From Gammaproteobacteria bacterium (GTDB lineage: Bacteria; Pseudomonadota; Gammaproteobacteria; Burkholderiales; Burkholderiaceae_C), in NCBI GenBank assembly GCA_018828125.1, contig JAHJWB010000019.1, positions 1 through 64,000 on the forward strand: a stretch of DNA of 64,000 nucleotides. Direction: 5' to 3'. The notes beneath the pieces were generated by a model that had not been told where the DNA came from, searched no databases, and saw only the letters and a list, made by a program, of their open reading frames with translations. The position numbers were made by a program, and so were the translations under genes. Positions 1 through 8,217 of this stretch are shown piece by piece (position 1 is the first letter of the stretch; each line of letters begins with the position of its first letter).

Positions 1-2107
1 CGGTGACGGTCATGCTGCTACCAGAGGCGGCGGAAACGCTGGAAATCGTGCCTGCGGCACTGCCGGTGCTTCCCAGGGCGAAGTCATCTACGGAAATGTT
101 GACGACCGGCTCACTGAAAGTCACAGTGAAGGCCATGCTGGTATCGCCGCTGGCTGGTGTGCCGCTCACGACAATGCTGCTGACGGATGGCGCGATGTTG
201 TCTACTGTAGCGTTGGTGCTGTCGCTGGCCGCGCTCGCGTTGCCGGCGTTGTCCACTGCGGTGACGCTCACGTTGCTGTTGGTCGAAGAGATGACGCCGG
301 CCACGATGGTGTACATGGCGGTCCAGGTGCCGCCGCTGTTGGTAGCTGCCACTGCAGCGCCGCCGCCAAACTGGCTGAAGTCGACCGTGGTACTGCTGAT
401 GGTGTCGCTGTTGTTGTCCCCTCCGGCCGTGTTGTTCCAACTGGCTGTGACGGTGTCGCCGATCCTGTAGGCTCCGCCAATTCCCGAGGCGCCGCTAACG
501 CCGATACTTCCATCCGTGACGGTGGGGGAGATGTTGTCCACAATGGCGTTGGTGCTGTCGGCCATTGTGGTGCTGCCGCCAGCGTTGGTTGCGCTGACGC
601 TGACGTTGCGGTTTGTGGCATCGATAGCGCCCGCCGTGATGGTGTAGTTGGCCGTCCACGTGCCGCTGCTGTTGGTAGCAGTCACCGCAGAGCCGCCGCC
701 GAACTGGCTGAAGTCCACCGTGACGCCTGTGATATTGCTGCTGTTGTTGTCGCCACCGGCGGTGTTGTTCCAGGTGGCAGTGATAGTGTCGCCAATCTTA
801 TACGCGCCGCCGGTGCCGGACGCGCCAGAGATGCTGATGCGGCCGTCTGTCACTGTGGGTGGTGCCGGCGTGTTCACGGCGTTTTGGATCGTGAAATTTC
901 TGAACTCAAAATTCGCCTGAGCATTGGCTGCGCAAACTCCAGCACAGTCGAAATACAGTTTGAATCCAGAAAGCTTTACACCAGAAAAGTCGAGCAATTG
1001 GCCGGCGCCAAAGCTGAATACTTCTGCTGAAGCTGCCGTACCAACTACGGCGGAGGAGGTAACTGTGCCACCCCCATGCAAGGTACCGACGATACGGACA
1101 TTCGTGAATTGGGTCGCTCCGTATTCACCAGCCTCTAGCCCGGTCAGTTCAAAGGCGGTGGTGTTTGTACCGTCGGCAGTTACAGAAAAATAATGGTTGG
1201 CATTACCAGTTCCCGTGAACATGTAGGCAATGCCGCCAGTATAGATACCGACATTGGGAGTAGCGCCGTTACCATCCTTGGCCGTCAAGCGGAAATCGGT
1301 TGTGGAGAGTTGCGCGCTCCCATTGCCCGACCAACCGTTGAAGTTCTTAGTGCCATTGCTTGCCACCAACACTTCCGAGAAATCCCTTAGCGCCTTGTCA
1401 GAGAACGCCAACGTGCTTTCGATGCTCCCACGAACCACTTCCAAGTCCCAGTCGCCTCCAAGCGCGGTGCTGCCTGTCAGATTGCTGGATGCGGCCACGT
1501 CAAGGCCTGTCTGCAGCTGGATGATGTCCAGCAGCGCATTGCCTTCGGAGCTGGCAGCCAGGTCACAGCCATAGAACAGCAGGTCAGCGCCAGGGCGCAC
1601 TGCCTCGCGCAGCGCAGACAGCGCGGAGAGCTCCTCGTGGGCGTTTTCGGGCGTGATGCGGCTGTTGCCCAGCAGGAGTACGCCAGCGCTGGCGTGCGAC
1701 ACCACATGGATGGCCGCCAGGTTGCGATGGCCGCGCAAGGCATCGGCCAGCTGCGGCAGGCCTGGCAGGGATGGGTCGATCTCTACGGCCACCACCCCAG
1801 GCTTGAGGCCCCGGTACAGCGTGGCCTTGTCGGCGACGGAGCCGTCGATGATCACCAGCTCGGTAGCCACCGATTCTTGGAGGATATCCAGCGTGGCTAC
1901 GTCGATGAGCGCAGCGCCATGACGGACGGATTGCTTGACCTTCTGAGGCGCTGTGATGGTGGAGTTCAACGCATCTATCTGCAAACGGGCATGGCTGCGC
2001 GGCTGGTAGCCCCCACGCATCAAGTACCCCCCGGCTGAGGTGGCCGCGGCATGGGCAGCAAAGGGGAACAGCAACGTGGAAAGGCCGCTGAGCAGGGCAC
2101 GGTTCAT
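1..2107 (-). CDS. Secreted giant DUF4347 repeat protein, partial (N-terminal part)
   Basis: The frame is open from the ATG at 2107 to base 1, so only about 702 N-terminal residues are in the window. Residues 1-22 look like a signal peptide (hydrophobic core, then AHA-AA), so export is expected. Residues about 60-245 resemble DUF4347, a domain found at the start of very large bacterial surface or secreted proteins. H138 (in HVVSHAS) and C181 (in FYGCDLA) stand out and resemble a caspase-fold His/Cys pair; that reading is inference. Residues 248-415 are Gly/Thr/Ser-rich and beta-like, followed by at least two about 110-residue Ig-like repeats. The ATG overlaps the stop of the upstream sulfotransferase gene (ATGA), so it is translationally coupled and last in the visible part of the operon. 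Probable role: adhesin or structural surface protein. Confidence 0.8.
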   Translation of the reverse strand, partial: MNRALLSGLSTLLFPFAAHAAATSAGGYLMRGGYQPRSHARLQIDALNSTITAPQKVKQSVRHGAALIDVATLDILQESVATELVIIDGSVADKATLYRGLKPGVVAVEIDPSLPGLPQLADALRGHRNLAAIHVVSHASAGVLLLGNSRITPENAHEELSALSALREAVRPGADLLFYGCDLAASSEGNALLDIIQLQTGLDVAASSNLTGSTALGGDWDLEVVRGSIESTLAFSDKALRDFSEVLVASNGTKNFNGWSGNGSAQLSTTDFRLTAKDGNGATPNVGIYTGGIAYMFTGTGNANHYFSVTADGTNTTAFELTGLEAGEYGATQFTNVRIVGTLHGGGTVTSSAVVGTAASAEVFSFGAGQLLDFSGVKLSGFKLYFDCAGVCAANAQANFEFRNFTIQNAVNTPAPPTVTDGRISISGASGTGGAYKIGDTITATWNNTAGGDNNSSNITGVTVDFSQFGGGSAVTATNSSGTWTANYTITAGAIDATNRNVSVSATNAGGSTTMADSTNAIVDNISPTVTDGSIGVSGASGIGGAYRIGDTVTASWNNTAGGDNNSDTISSTTVDFSQFGGGAAVAATNSGGTWTAMYTIVAGVISSTNSNVSVTAVDNAGNASAASDSTNATVDNIAPSVSSIVVSGTPASGDTSMAFTVTFSEPVVNISVDDFALGSTGSAAGTISSVSAASGSSMTVT
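196..861 (-). repeat. Two tandem ~330-bp repeats coding for Ig-like domains
   Basis: The coding sequence repeats with a period of about 330 bp (near 196-528 and 529-861). Both copies encode SGASGxGGAYxIGDT, then TxxWNNTAGGDNNS, VDFSQFGGG and a final VDNIxP motif. This is the pattern of bacterial Ig-like or cadherin-like stalk repeats. More copies probably lie beyond the window edge. Confidence 0.85.
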
Positions 2108-2961
2108 GGGGTGTCCTTCTTGGTATGCGTGGGTTGAACGTGCGGGCGGCGCGGAGCGACGATGCTCGCTGCGGTGCCGGTCTGGTCTTGCCAGAAATCC
2201 ATGTCCTGGTATTTGGCGAAAAGGTCCGGCGGCAGAATGCTGCGCCGCTGCTTGAACGCGACTTTCTTCCTGACGTCGTGCAGGCCTTTGACACCGATGT
2301 TCTGGTCGAACTCGTTCTCGGAGTACTCGACGTTGTCGAAGTCATGCTCAAACCACTCCTCACCGAGGAAGCGGTAGATCAGCTCCAGGGTGCGCAGGGG
2401 GTGCTGTGTAAGGAGGTCGTAGTCCACCAGCAAAAGCCGGTCGGAGAACTCACCGTAGTAAGCCTCCTTGAGCGCCGTCCAGGCGCTGCCCACGGTGCCA
2501 CCAGCGGACATCATGATCTCGCAGCGCGAGTAGACCGTCTGCCTGCCGCCTGCGCTATACATTCGGCTGTAGTCGAACGGATTCCTACGGTGGATGATTT
2601 CGAAGCTGTCCATTACCCATGCGGGGTTGCGCACGCAGCAGATCATCTTGAAGCCGTCCACCAACTCGGCGAGCTGGTGCATGCGGGCCGTCCACTGACG
2701 GTTGGTATCAAAAATAACGGGCTCTGTCTTGTCTGCGTAGTAAGCGTCGATTAGCGCGCGACAGATGGCCTTGCGCTTAGCCGTGTCGAAAAAGGAATAC
2801 GACTCGCTGCCTGCCCCCATCTGCTCCAGCACACCGTTGACTAGCCCTGCCACGGGGCTGCTCATGGCCGCGTGAAAGCGCGGATTCTGGCGCAGGATGC
2901 CGGCCAACAAAGTGGAGCCCGAACGGGGAAGTCCTGAAATGAAGTGCAGTGAGTGGGGCAT
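2104..2961 (-). CDS. Sulfotransferase family protein
   Basis: A 285-aa protein that begins with the 5'-phosphosulfate-binding loop of PAPS-dependent sulfotransferases (ISGLPRSGSTLLAGIL, residues about 8-23). A later VRNPAWVMDSFE segment fits the 3'-phosphate-binding region. It is expected to transfer sulfate from PAPS to an unknown acceptor. No signal peptide is visible, so it should act in the cytoplasm, before export of any protein target. It lies 54 nt after the last tail-collar gene and its stop overlaps the start of the DUF4347 gene (ATGA), so co-translation with that giant protein is likely. The family is clear, the substrate unknown. It differs strongly from the second sulfotransferase of the operon, so the two are not a recent duplication. 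Confidence 0.85.
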   Translation of the reverse strand: MPHSLHFISGLPRSGSTLLAGILRQNPRFHAAMSSPVAGLVNGVLEQMGAGSESYSFFDTAKRKAICRALIDAYYADKTEPVIFDTNRQWTARMHQLAELVDGFKMICCVRNPAWVMDSFEIIHRRNPFDYSRMYSAGGRQTVYSRCEIMMSAGGTVGSAWTALKEAYYGEFSDRLLLVDYDLLTQHPLRTLELIYRFLGEEWFEHDFDNVEYSENEFDQNIGVKGLHDVRKKVAFKQRRSILPPDLFAKYQDMDFWQDQTGTAASIVAPRRPHVQPTHTKKDTP

Positions 2962-3015
2962 GTGAGTCGGGTCATGTGCGCGCCCTGGAGGTTGCCACGG
3001 CGCGCGGAGACAACT

Positions 3016-3552
3016 TCAGTTGCGGGGAGGGAAATCGCCGTACGTCGCGATGCAGTATCTCAGCACCAGAAATGGCTGGCGATTCTCGTGGGGCTGCGTC
3101 CCGCCGTTGACAGAGATACTGTTGGATGCCATCGGCGTGGACGGCGCGGCACCCGTTTGCATGTACTGGATGACACCACTGCCTCCGCGCACATCGCGGC
3201 TGAGGTAGGCGTCGCCTTTGGGCGTCGGCTCAGTGCCTGCATTGTTCATGCCGGTGATGAGATGGTTGTGCAGAGGCATGTCGGTCGGCATCAGCGTGAC
3301 GCTGTCCGTTCCGACCATTTCCCCCAAGTCCCATTTGCTGAGGCCTGGGCCCTGGCCGGGGGCTAACACCACGCGGTTTTGTAGATTGGGCAGAGCAAAC
3401 GTGGTTGTGCCATCTCCCCCATACGTCGTTCCCAGAACGGAGAACAGGGCCGTATTGCTCGCTATGGTCATTATTTGACCATTGCAATAGGCCCAGTTCT
3501 TGGGCGGGAAGCTGAAGGGAAATGCCCTGATCTCTCCGATGAACTGTTCCAT
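3016..3552 (-). CDS. Phage tail-collar domain protein (copy 1)
   Basis: A 178-aa protein of the tail-collar family (COG4675, microcystin-dependent-protein/MdpB type). The N-terminus MEQFIGEIRAFPFSFPPKNW, then CNGQ, LFSVLGTTYGGDG and FALPNLQNRV are the family signature, and the end ...RYCIATYGDFPPRN is typical. The ATG at 3552 was chosen because the family signature begins there; the same frame reads further upstream into another gene. It is the third of three paralogues in a row (14 nt after copy 2). No other phage structural gene is nearby, so this is a host cassette and not a prophage. Role unknown; family members form trimeric collar or fibre-like structures in phage tails. Confidence 0.85.
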   Translation of the reverse strand: MEQFIGEIRAFPFSFPPKNWAYCNGQIMTIASNTALFSVLGTTYGGDGTTTFALPNLQNRVVLAPGQGPGLSKWDLGEMVGTDSVTLMPTDMPLHNHLITGMNNAGTEPTPKGDAYLSRDVRGGSGVIQYMQTGAAPSTPMASNSISVNGGTQPHENRQPFLVLRYCIATYGDFPPRN

Positions 3553-3566
3553 ACGGTCTTCCTTGT

Positions 3567-4094
3567 TCAGTTGCGGGCTGGAAAAGCGCCCACAAAGGCA
3601 ATGATGTAGTTCATTGCCATGCTGGGCATGATGTTGGCGTGCGCCTGGTTGCCGCCAGTGGCCGACACGGTGTTTGCGGCCATGGTTTGCGGTAGCGGGC
3701 CGCTGGTGGGCAAAGGGCCGTAGAGGTTGTCCGCGCCGGTTTGCGCCAGCAGCATTCCTTGCGGCTTTGCGCTGGTTGCGGTTGCGGTGGTGGCATTGAG
3801 CGTGTGGCTGTGCTGCGGTAGCTGTGCAGTGAGCAACGTGACGTTCTCGCTGCCGTACATTTGCGACAGCACCCGCGGGGTCAAGCCGCGACCGGCCCCC
3901 TGCCCCACCGGCACCCGCCCTCGCAGGTCCGGAAGCGCAAAGGTGTTCTGCCCGTCGCCCCCGTAGGCCGTGCCGATGAGCGTGAACAGCATGTCGTACT
4001 CGTTGGTGTTGAGCATGGCACCGTTGCACAGCAACCAGCCCCTGGGCGCGTAATTTCCGGCAAAAAGACGGATATCTCCGATATAGGCATCCAT
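3567..4094 (-). CDS. Phage tail-collar domain protein (copy 2)
   Basis: A 175-aa tail-collar protein. It starts MDAYIGDIRLFAGNYAPRGW and shows CNG, LFTLIGTAYGGDG, FALPDLRGRVPVGQG and a C-terminal MNYIIAFVGAFPARN. It has the same architecture as its neighbours, but the middle (residues about 75-150), the variable tip region in this family, differs clearly. It lies 18 nt after copy 3 and 14 nt before copy 1. Three adjacent, diverged paralogues suggest different subunits of one assembly, or three ligand specificities. Function is not assignable from sequence. Confidence 0.85.
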   Translation of the reverse strand: MDAYIGDIRLFAGNYAPRGWLLCNGAMLNTNEYDMLFTLIGTAYGGDGQNTFALPDLRGRVPVGQGAGRGLTPRVLSQMYGSENVTLLTAQLPQHSHTLNATTATATSAKPQGMLLAQTGADNLYGPLPTSGPLPQTMAANTVSATGGNQAHANIMPSMAMNYIIAFVGAFPARN

Positions 4095-4112
4095 GATCGG
4101 CCTCTCAGTGAG

Positions 4113-4631
4113 TTAGTTGCGAGAAGGGAAGGTCCCGGAGATGGCGATGCAGTAGTTCATCACCAGCGAGGGCTGACAGTTGTTATGCGATTCGCCTGTG
4201 CCTTGCATGCTCACCGAGTCCGGAGCCAATGCCTGCAAAGGGCTTGTGGCGTCTGCGTACAAGTTGACTGGGTTGGCGCCTGCCACTGCGCAGGCCACAG
4301 CGCCGTCAGTGAATGTGGTGGTGTTTCCATTGCCGGTGCTGGTCATCAAGTTGTGGCCGTGTCCAGGCATCTGGTCCTGCGTCAACGTCACCGACTCCTG
4401 TCCACCCACCGTGCCCGGTGGCTCGTCCTGCGTGGCATGGCGGATCGACCGTCCGCGCAGATCCGGCAACTGAAAAGTGGTGGAGCCGTTTCCCCCATAG
4501 GTGGCGCCAAGCAAGGAAAACAAGGCCTGGTTGCTGCTGACGGCGAGCGTCTGCCCTTGGCACAGCATCCAGCCCTTGGGGGGCCAGTCATAAGGCAGCA
4601 GGCGGATCTCGCCAAGGTAAGGGGTTGCCAT
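4113..4631 (-). CDS. Phage tail-collar domain protein (copy 3)
   Basis: A 172-aa tail-collar protein starting MATPYLGEIRLLPYDWPPKG, with CQGQ, LFSLLGATYGGNG and FQLPDLRGR, and ending MNYCIAISGTFPSRN. The ATG at 4631 was picked because the family signature starts there and it lies 4 nt after the GNAT stop. It is the first of the three paralogues in transcription order. The central segment is rich in Thr, Asn and Gly, including a TGNGNTTTFTDG stretch with many possible hydroxyl or amide acceptor residues, which matters given the modification enzymes encoded just upstream (inference). Confidence 0.85.
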   Translation of the reverse strand: MATPYLGEIRLLPYDWPPKGWMLCQGQTLAVSSNQALFSLLGATYGGNGSTTFQLPDLRGRSIRHATQDEPPGTVGGQESVTLTQDQMPGHGHNLMTSTGNGNTTTFTDGAVACAVAGANPVNLYADATSPLQALAPDSVSMQGTGESHNNCQPSLVMNYCIAISGTFPSRN

Positions 4632-4635
4632 CGTT

Positions 4636-5193
4636 TCAGCCTTTCGTGGTGGGGAAGATTGACAAGGGGCCTGTGTACGCTGCTTCATCCACAACAGACG
4701 TGCCGGGGTGCCAGGCCATGCGCCATTGAACCGGGTGCGTTTCAACCGTCTCAAACCCCAGTGCGAGGTACAAGCGCAGAGCCCTTTGGTTCTGAGGGTC
4801 CACAGACAAAGTGACCGCTTGACGATGGTCGCTTCGTGCCTGGGCTTGAACTTGCCGGACCAAAGCCGCGCCGTATCCTCGCCCGCGCAGGCACGGTGCC
4901 ACCGCGACGTCGACGATGTGAAGGGCGGTGCCGTCGTCGTGGACCATCATTTGGCCAGCTGGCTTTTCATCTACCAGCGCGATGAGCGTCTTGGCCGAAG
5001 GGAAACGGCGGCGGTAGTCGGCCTGCCGAAAGGCGTATTGCTGCGCGACCATCGCATCCAGGGATGCCGCTGGCAGGCCCAGTGCATGAAGGTGCGTGCA
5101 GTTCACTGCGAACAGCGCAGACAGAAAGGCAGCATCCTCAGGATGGCTCTGGCGGGTGCGCACGGGCGTCGCGCTGTCGATGTCACAAGGCAT
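4636..5193 (-). CDS. GNAT family N-acetyltransferase
   Basis: A 185-aa acetyl-CoA-dependent N-acetyltransferase. Motif A is VAVAPCLRGRGYGAALVRQV (R-G-x-G-Y-G pyrophosphate loop), and motif B ends with NQRALRLYLALGFETV, the usual Asn and Tyr-x-x-x-GF pattern. The ATG at 5193 gives an N-terminus leading directly into the fold and overlaps the preceding sulfotransferase stop by 11 nt. It lies 4 nt before the first tail-collar gene. In this context it may acetylate a tail-collar product, but the substrate cannot be read from sequence. Confidence 0.85.
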   Translation of the reverse strand: MPCDIDSATPVRTRQSHPEDAAFLSALFAVNCTHLHALGLPAASLDAMVAQQYAFRQADYRRRFPSAKTLIALVDEKPAGQMMVHDDGTALHIVDVAVAPCLRGRGYGAALVRQVQAQARSDHRQAVTLSVDPQNQRALRLYLALGFETVETHPVQWRMAWHPGTSVVDEAAYTGPLSIFPTTKG

Positions 5194-6352
5194 GTGCCAC
5201 CTCAAACGGCGGCGTGCGCTGCTCTGGCCGCGGTACCAGCGTCTGGTGCAATGCAGACAGTCGCTGCTCAATGATCTGTCCCTCGTCCGCACTGAATACC
5301 CCCGCCTTGCGGGCGCGGTCCGGCTCGAAGCGGGTGCCGGGCAACTTAGCGTTGCTCTGCATGCGCTGCTCCATGCGCAACCGGCCCTCCGCGCTGAAGC
5401 GCAGGCCAAACATAGAGGCAACGTGTCGGATGGTCTCGCCGTGCAACTGTGAATAGTCAATGCGGGCGAGGGCGGGCGACTCTTCGAGAGCACCCATTGC
5501 CTGCAGCAGCCCTTCGAGCACGCCGATACGGTGATCAAGCACAGTGGCTCCCCTGGACGCCGAGAACACCGGAGCAACGCAGGCCAAAGAAGGGTCACCC
5601 GACATATGCCGACCCGCAATCGCGTGGTGGGACGCCAGGATTTCCATCGGGTCTCGCACCAGCACTACCACTGGGACGGCGGGGTACAGCCCACGCAGCA
5701 GGGCCCACTGAAAGATGTCCCACGCATTCCATTTGATGACCACGCGGCGGCCTGGGAACAGACTCGCTTTCAGGTCGATCAGGCACTGGACATGCGCCCG
5801 CTTGTCCCGCGGGCTGAGTGCAGGGTCCACCAACACCTCGGTGAGCACTGGGGACTCTGAAAACACCACTGCATCATCCAACTCTGACAGGCAGCCCGAC
5901 AGCAGCGTGGAACCGCATCGCGACAGATGAAAAATGAAACCAGCGGGTTGCGCCCCGGGCACCCGCCCGGCACAGGCGGCCAACGACTGCACTGACGTTG
6001 TGGGTGTGATCAGCTGGTTCAGTGTCGTGCTTTGCCAGCAGCGGATGAGGTACTCGTCGTGAAATGGCTCGGTCGCAGGGCCATCAGGCAGGCACCACTG
6101 CAAACGCTGGCTGCGCACGCGGTAGAGTCGGGGCAGCCAGATCCCGGCCATGTCGGCAGCCACGTCGTCAGGAAGGGTTTCCCGATTCAGCGCATCGATG
6201 GCCTGCAACAGCGCGTTGTCGCTTGCTTCGGCCGCGCCCCACAGAGTACGCAGCGCTGCCAGCAAGTCCGCCACCGATTGCGCTTGCCGGCAAAACGCCA
6301 GCTGTGCTGGCGAGCGAAGCAGGGTGTGGTAGGACTGCCGCAGCTCAAGCAT
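5183..6352 (-). CDS. Sulfotransferase domain protein, two-part
   Basis: A 389-aa protein. The first about 140 residues are unassigned and include a WLPRLYRVRSQRLQWC segment. A sulfotransferase core follows, with the phosphosulfate loop FIFHLSRCGSTLLSGCL and a VVVLVRDPMEILASHH segment typical of 3'-phosphate binding. It probably uses PAPS made with the help of CysC from the same operon. It overlaps the hydroxylase gene upstream by 8 nt and the GNAT gene downstream by 11 nt, so the genes are translationally linked. The N-terminal half may recognise the acceptor protein (inference). Confidence 0.8.
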   Translation of the reverse strand: MLELRQSYHTLLRSPAQLAFCRQAQSVADLLAALRTLWGAAEASDNALLQAIDALNRETLPDDVAADMAGIWLPRLYRVRSQRLQWCLPDGPATEPFHDEYLIRCWQSTTLNQLITPTTSVQSLAACAGRVPGAQPAGFIFHLSRCGSTLLSGCLSELDDAVVFSESPVLTEVLVDPALSPRDKRAHVQCLIDLKASLFPGRRVVIKWNAWDIFQWALLRGLYPAVPVVVLVRDPMEILASHHAIAGRHMSGDPSLACVAPVFSASRGATVLDHRIGVLEGLLQAMGALEESPALARIDYSQLHGETIRHVASMFGLRFSAEGRLRMEQRMQSNAKLPGTRFEPDRARKAGVFSADEGQIIEQRLSALHQTLVPRPEQRTPPFEVAHAL

Positions 6353-6983
6353 GGGACGCTCCCTCCTGTATGCGCTGCACGAGCCACGGGGTGGCCAAGC
6401 AGTCCATCACCAGATGGGTGCGCGGTGCATGGCTGTGATTGATGACTTCGTGCTCCTCGTCTGCATTGAAGTACCAGAACTCGCCTTCGCGCATAGGCAG
6501 CTCTTGGCCTGCGACGACGAAGTGCACGTCAGGGGTAGTCCACACGGGAACGTGCAAGCGTGCCTCACCGCACCCGAGGTGAAGGCCGTTGTCCCGGTGG
6601 GGGCGAATGCTTGCGCCAGCGTGCAGCCGCATCAGACGCACGGACTTGAGCGGGCACTTCAGGCAGGCCAGCAGCTGTCGAATGGAAACGCATGGCCGCA
6701 GTGCGGGCAAGTCAGCCCATTCTTCGGCCGATGAGGCCAAGGCAAAACTTTGCAGGATTGGGTGTGCAGCGACATGCTGCATCTGGCAGCGCAGCGGCAT
6801 CACATCCCACACACCATCGTAGCCGCCGCGGTTCACATGCGGCAACCAGTCCCCCGCCATCAGTTGCGAGACTTCGCCCTGCAACGATGCAATCGGCACG
6901 GGAATATCAAGACGCGAAAAAAGCGGCCCGCACAACGTGTGGCCATAAGTGGGTGCAGCATGGACGTTGCAAGGCATGCTCAT
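6345..6983 (-). CDS. Aspartyl/asparaginyl beta-hydroxylase family dioxygenase
   Basis: A 212-aa protein with the double-stranded beta-helix signature of the Asp/Asn beta-hydroxylases, which are Fe(II)- and 2-oxoglutarate-dependent. An IRPHRDNG motif (about residue 127) supplies the first metal His, [12 protein letters not shown] lies on the next strand, and a second His with the 2-oxoglutarate-binding Arg are in APRTHLVMD. The family hydroxylates Asp or Asn side chains in proteins, and some members act on small molecules. It overlaps cysC (ATGA) and the next sulfotransferase gene. A hydroxylated side chain would be a natural acceptor for O-sulfation, so a hydroxylate-then-sulfate order is a plausible inference. 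Confidence 0.85.
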   Translation of the reverse strand: MSMPCNVHAAPTYGHTLCGPLFSRLDIPVPIASLQGEVSQLMAGDWLPHVNRGGYDGVWDVMPLRCQMQHVAAHPILQSFALASSAEEWADLPALRPCVSIRQLLACLKCPLKSVRLMRLHAGASIRPHRDNGLHLGCGEARLHVPVWTTPDVHFVVAGQELPMREGEFWYFNADEEHEVINHSHAPRTHLVMDCLATPWLVQRIQEGASHA

Positions 6984-7657
6984 GCCAAAGGTTCCCGGTC
7001 AGTTGCACGTGGTAGAGGCTCATGCTTGCCATGAGGTGGCAAACCGTGACAAGGTGGGCCGTCCACAAGTGCTAACAGGCGATCCACGCAGGCGTCGATC
7101 GATAGCAGGTCTGTGCGCAGAGTCAGATCTGAAGCGGTGGGGGGCTCATAGGGTGAATCGATACCCGTCAGATGCGGTAGGGCCCCACTGCGCGCTTTTT
7201 GGTAAAGGCCTTTGGTGTCGCGCTGCTCCGCCACCGCAAGCGGTACGTCAACGAAGACCTCCAGGAAGTCGCCGTCGGCAAACAGTTCTCGCGCCGCCTG
7301 GCGCTCTGCACGGAAAGGGGATATGAATGCGACCAACACCACGACGCCCGCATCGACAAAGAGGCGGGCCACCTCTGCCACTCTGCGCATGTTTTCCACG
7401 CGTTCCGCCTCCGAAAACCCCAGATCCCTGCACAGGCCCCGGCGAACGTTGTCGCCGTCGAGCACGTAAGTGCGCTTCTCGGCTCGGTGAAGCTCCACCT
7501 CCAGCGCATTGGCCAGGGTAGATTTTCCAGCCCCTGACAGCCCTGTGAACCAGACCACACGCCCACGGTGCCCGGCCCACTGCTCCCGGTCTTCACGACT
7601 GACGGTGAACGGCTGAGGGGTGACTGCGTGCGGAGGATTGAGATCTTGAGGTGGCAT
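6980..7657 (-). CDS. cysC: Adenylyl-sulfate (APS) kinase
   Basis: A 225-aa APS kinase that phosphorylates adenylyl sulfate to PAPS, the sulfate donor for sulfotransferases. Visible motifs: P-loop GLSGAGKS (about 40-47), the [16 protein letters not shown] substrate loop, [22 protein letters not shown], and [10 protein letters not shown] with [10 protein letters not shown]. It is the first gene of the operon and overlaps the hydroxylase gene by ATGA. No cysN or cysD accompanies it, so APS must come from elsewhere in the cell. The placement argues for dedicated PAPS supply to the two sulfotransferases and not for general sulfate assimilation. The C-terminal about 25 residues (His/Pro-rich) are extra relative to typical CysC. 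Confidence 0.92.
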   Translation of the reverse strand: MPPQDLNPPHAVTPQPFTVSREDREQWAGHRGRVVWFTGLSGAGKSTLANALEVELHRAEKRTYVLDGDNVRRGLCRDLGFSEAERVENMRRVAEVARLFVDAGVVVLVAFISPFRAERQAARELFADGDFLEVFVDVPLAVAEQRDTKGLYQKARSGALPHLTGIDSPYEPPTASDLTLRTDLLSIDACVDRLLALVDGPPCHGLPPHGKHEPLPRATDREPLA

Positions 7658-8217
7658 GAAATCTGGTTAGGTAATGCGCACAACGCAAGGGTGCAATGGC
7701 GTATGAGCACGAATGTCTGTGAATCCGCCCAGGCGCACAAGAAAAATATGACGGGTATTTTTTTATGCAAAACATGCACACATCACAGATGCCAAGACAG
7801 CCATTTTTTCTGCGGTGAGTTCGCTCGCTCGCACCATTACCTAAAGTTGGATCCGTTGTCGCATGGCTCTTGCCCAGTGTCACTAAGCAATCCGGTGGGG
7901 CCTGAAGCCAAAGCGCCAGCGTTGAGGATTCGGGCCAGGCTGAATCGGACGAGAATTTTGCGTCGGTGCATGTTGTTTTCTCTACCTCCAGGAGTTGCGC
8001 AGACAAAGGCTACCGAGTTGGCAGCGGCCACCCTCTGGAGAAACAGATGCCTCAGCTAGCCTGTCGGGCGCTCCTCGCGAAATTAGGGAATGGGATATAT
8101 GGTGCGGCCGTGCAAGCGCGCGCCCCGGCGTGCGGGCGAAATTAGAGACGCCGTGCGCAGCAATGGAGACGCCATGCACAGCGCCCGTTGCACCCGGGCA
8201 ACAGTAGAGCTGGGGGA
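7658..8217. other. 560-bp leader region upstream of the cysC operon
   Basis: No convincing gene is present. It must hold the promoter of the minus-strand operon. A short minus-strand ORF (7837-7971, 44 codons, ATG at 7971) starts MHRRKILVRFSLARILNAGA and is preceded by GGAGG about 14 nt upstream; it matches nothing I recognise. AT-rich DNA with a T run lies near 7740-7815. Confidence 0.4.

Noticed and set aside
3016..4631. Prophage tail module
   Set aside because: Only collar-type proteins are present, with no baseplate, tube, capsid or lysis genes, and they sit inside an operon of modification enzymes.
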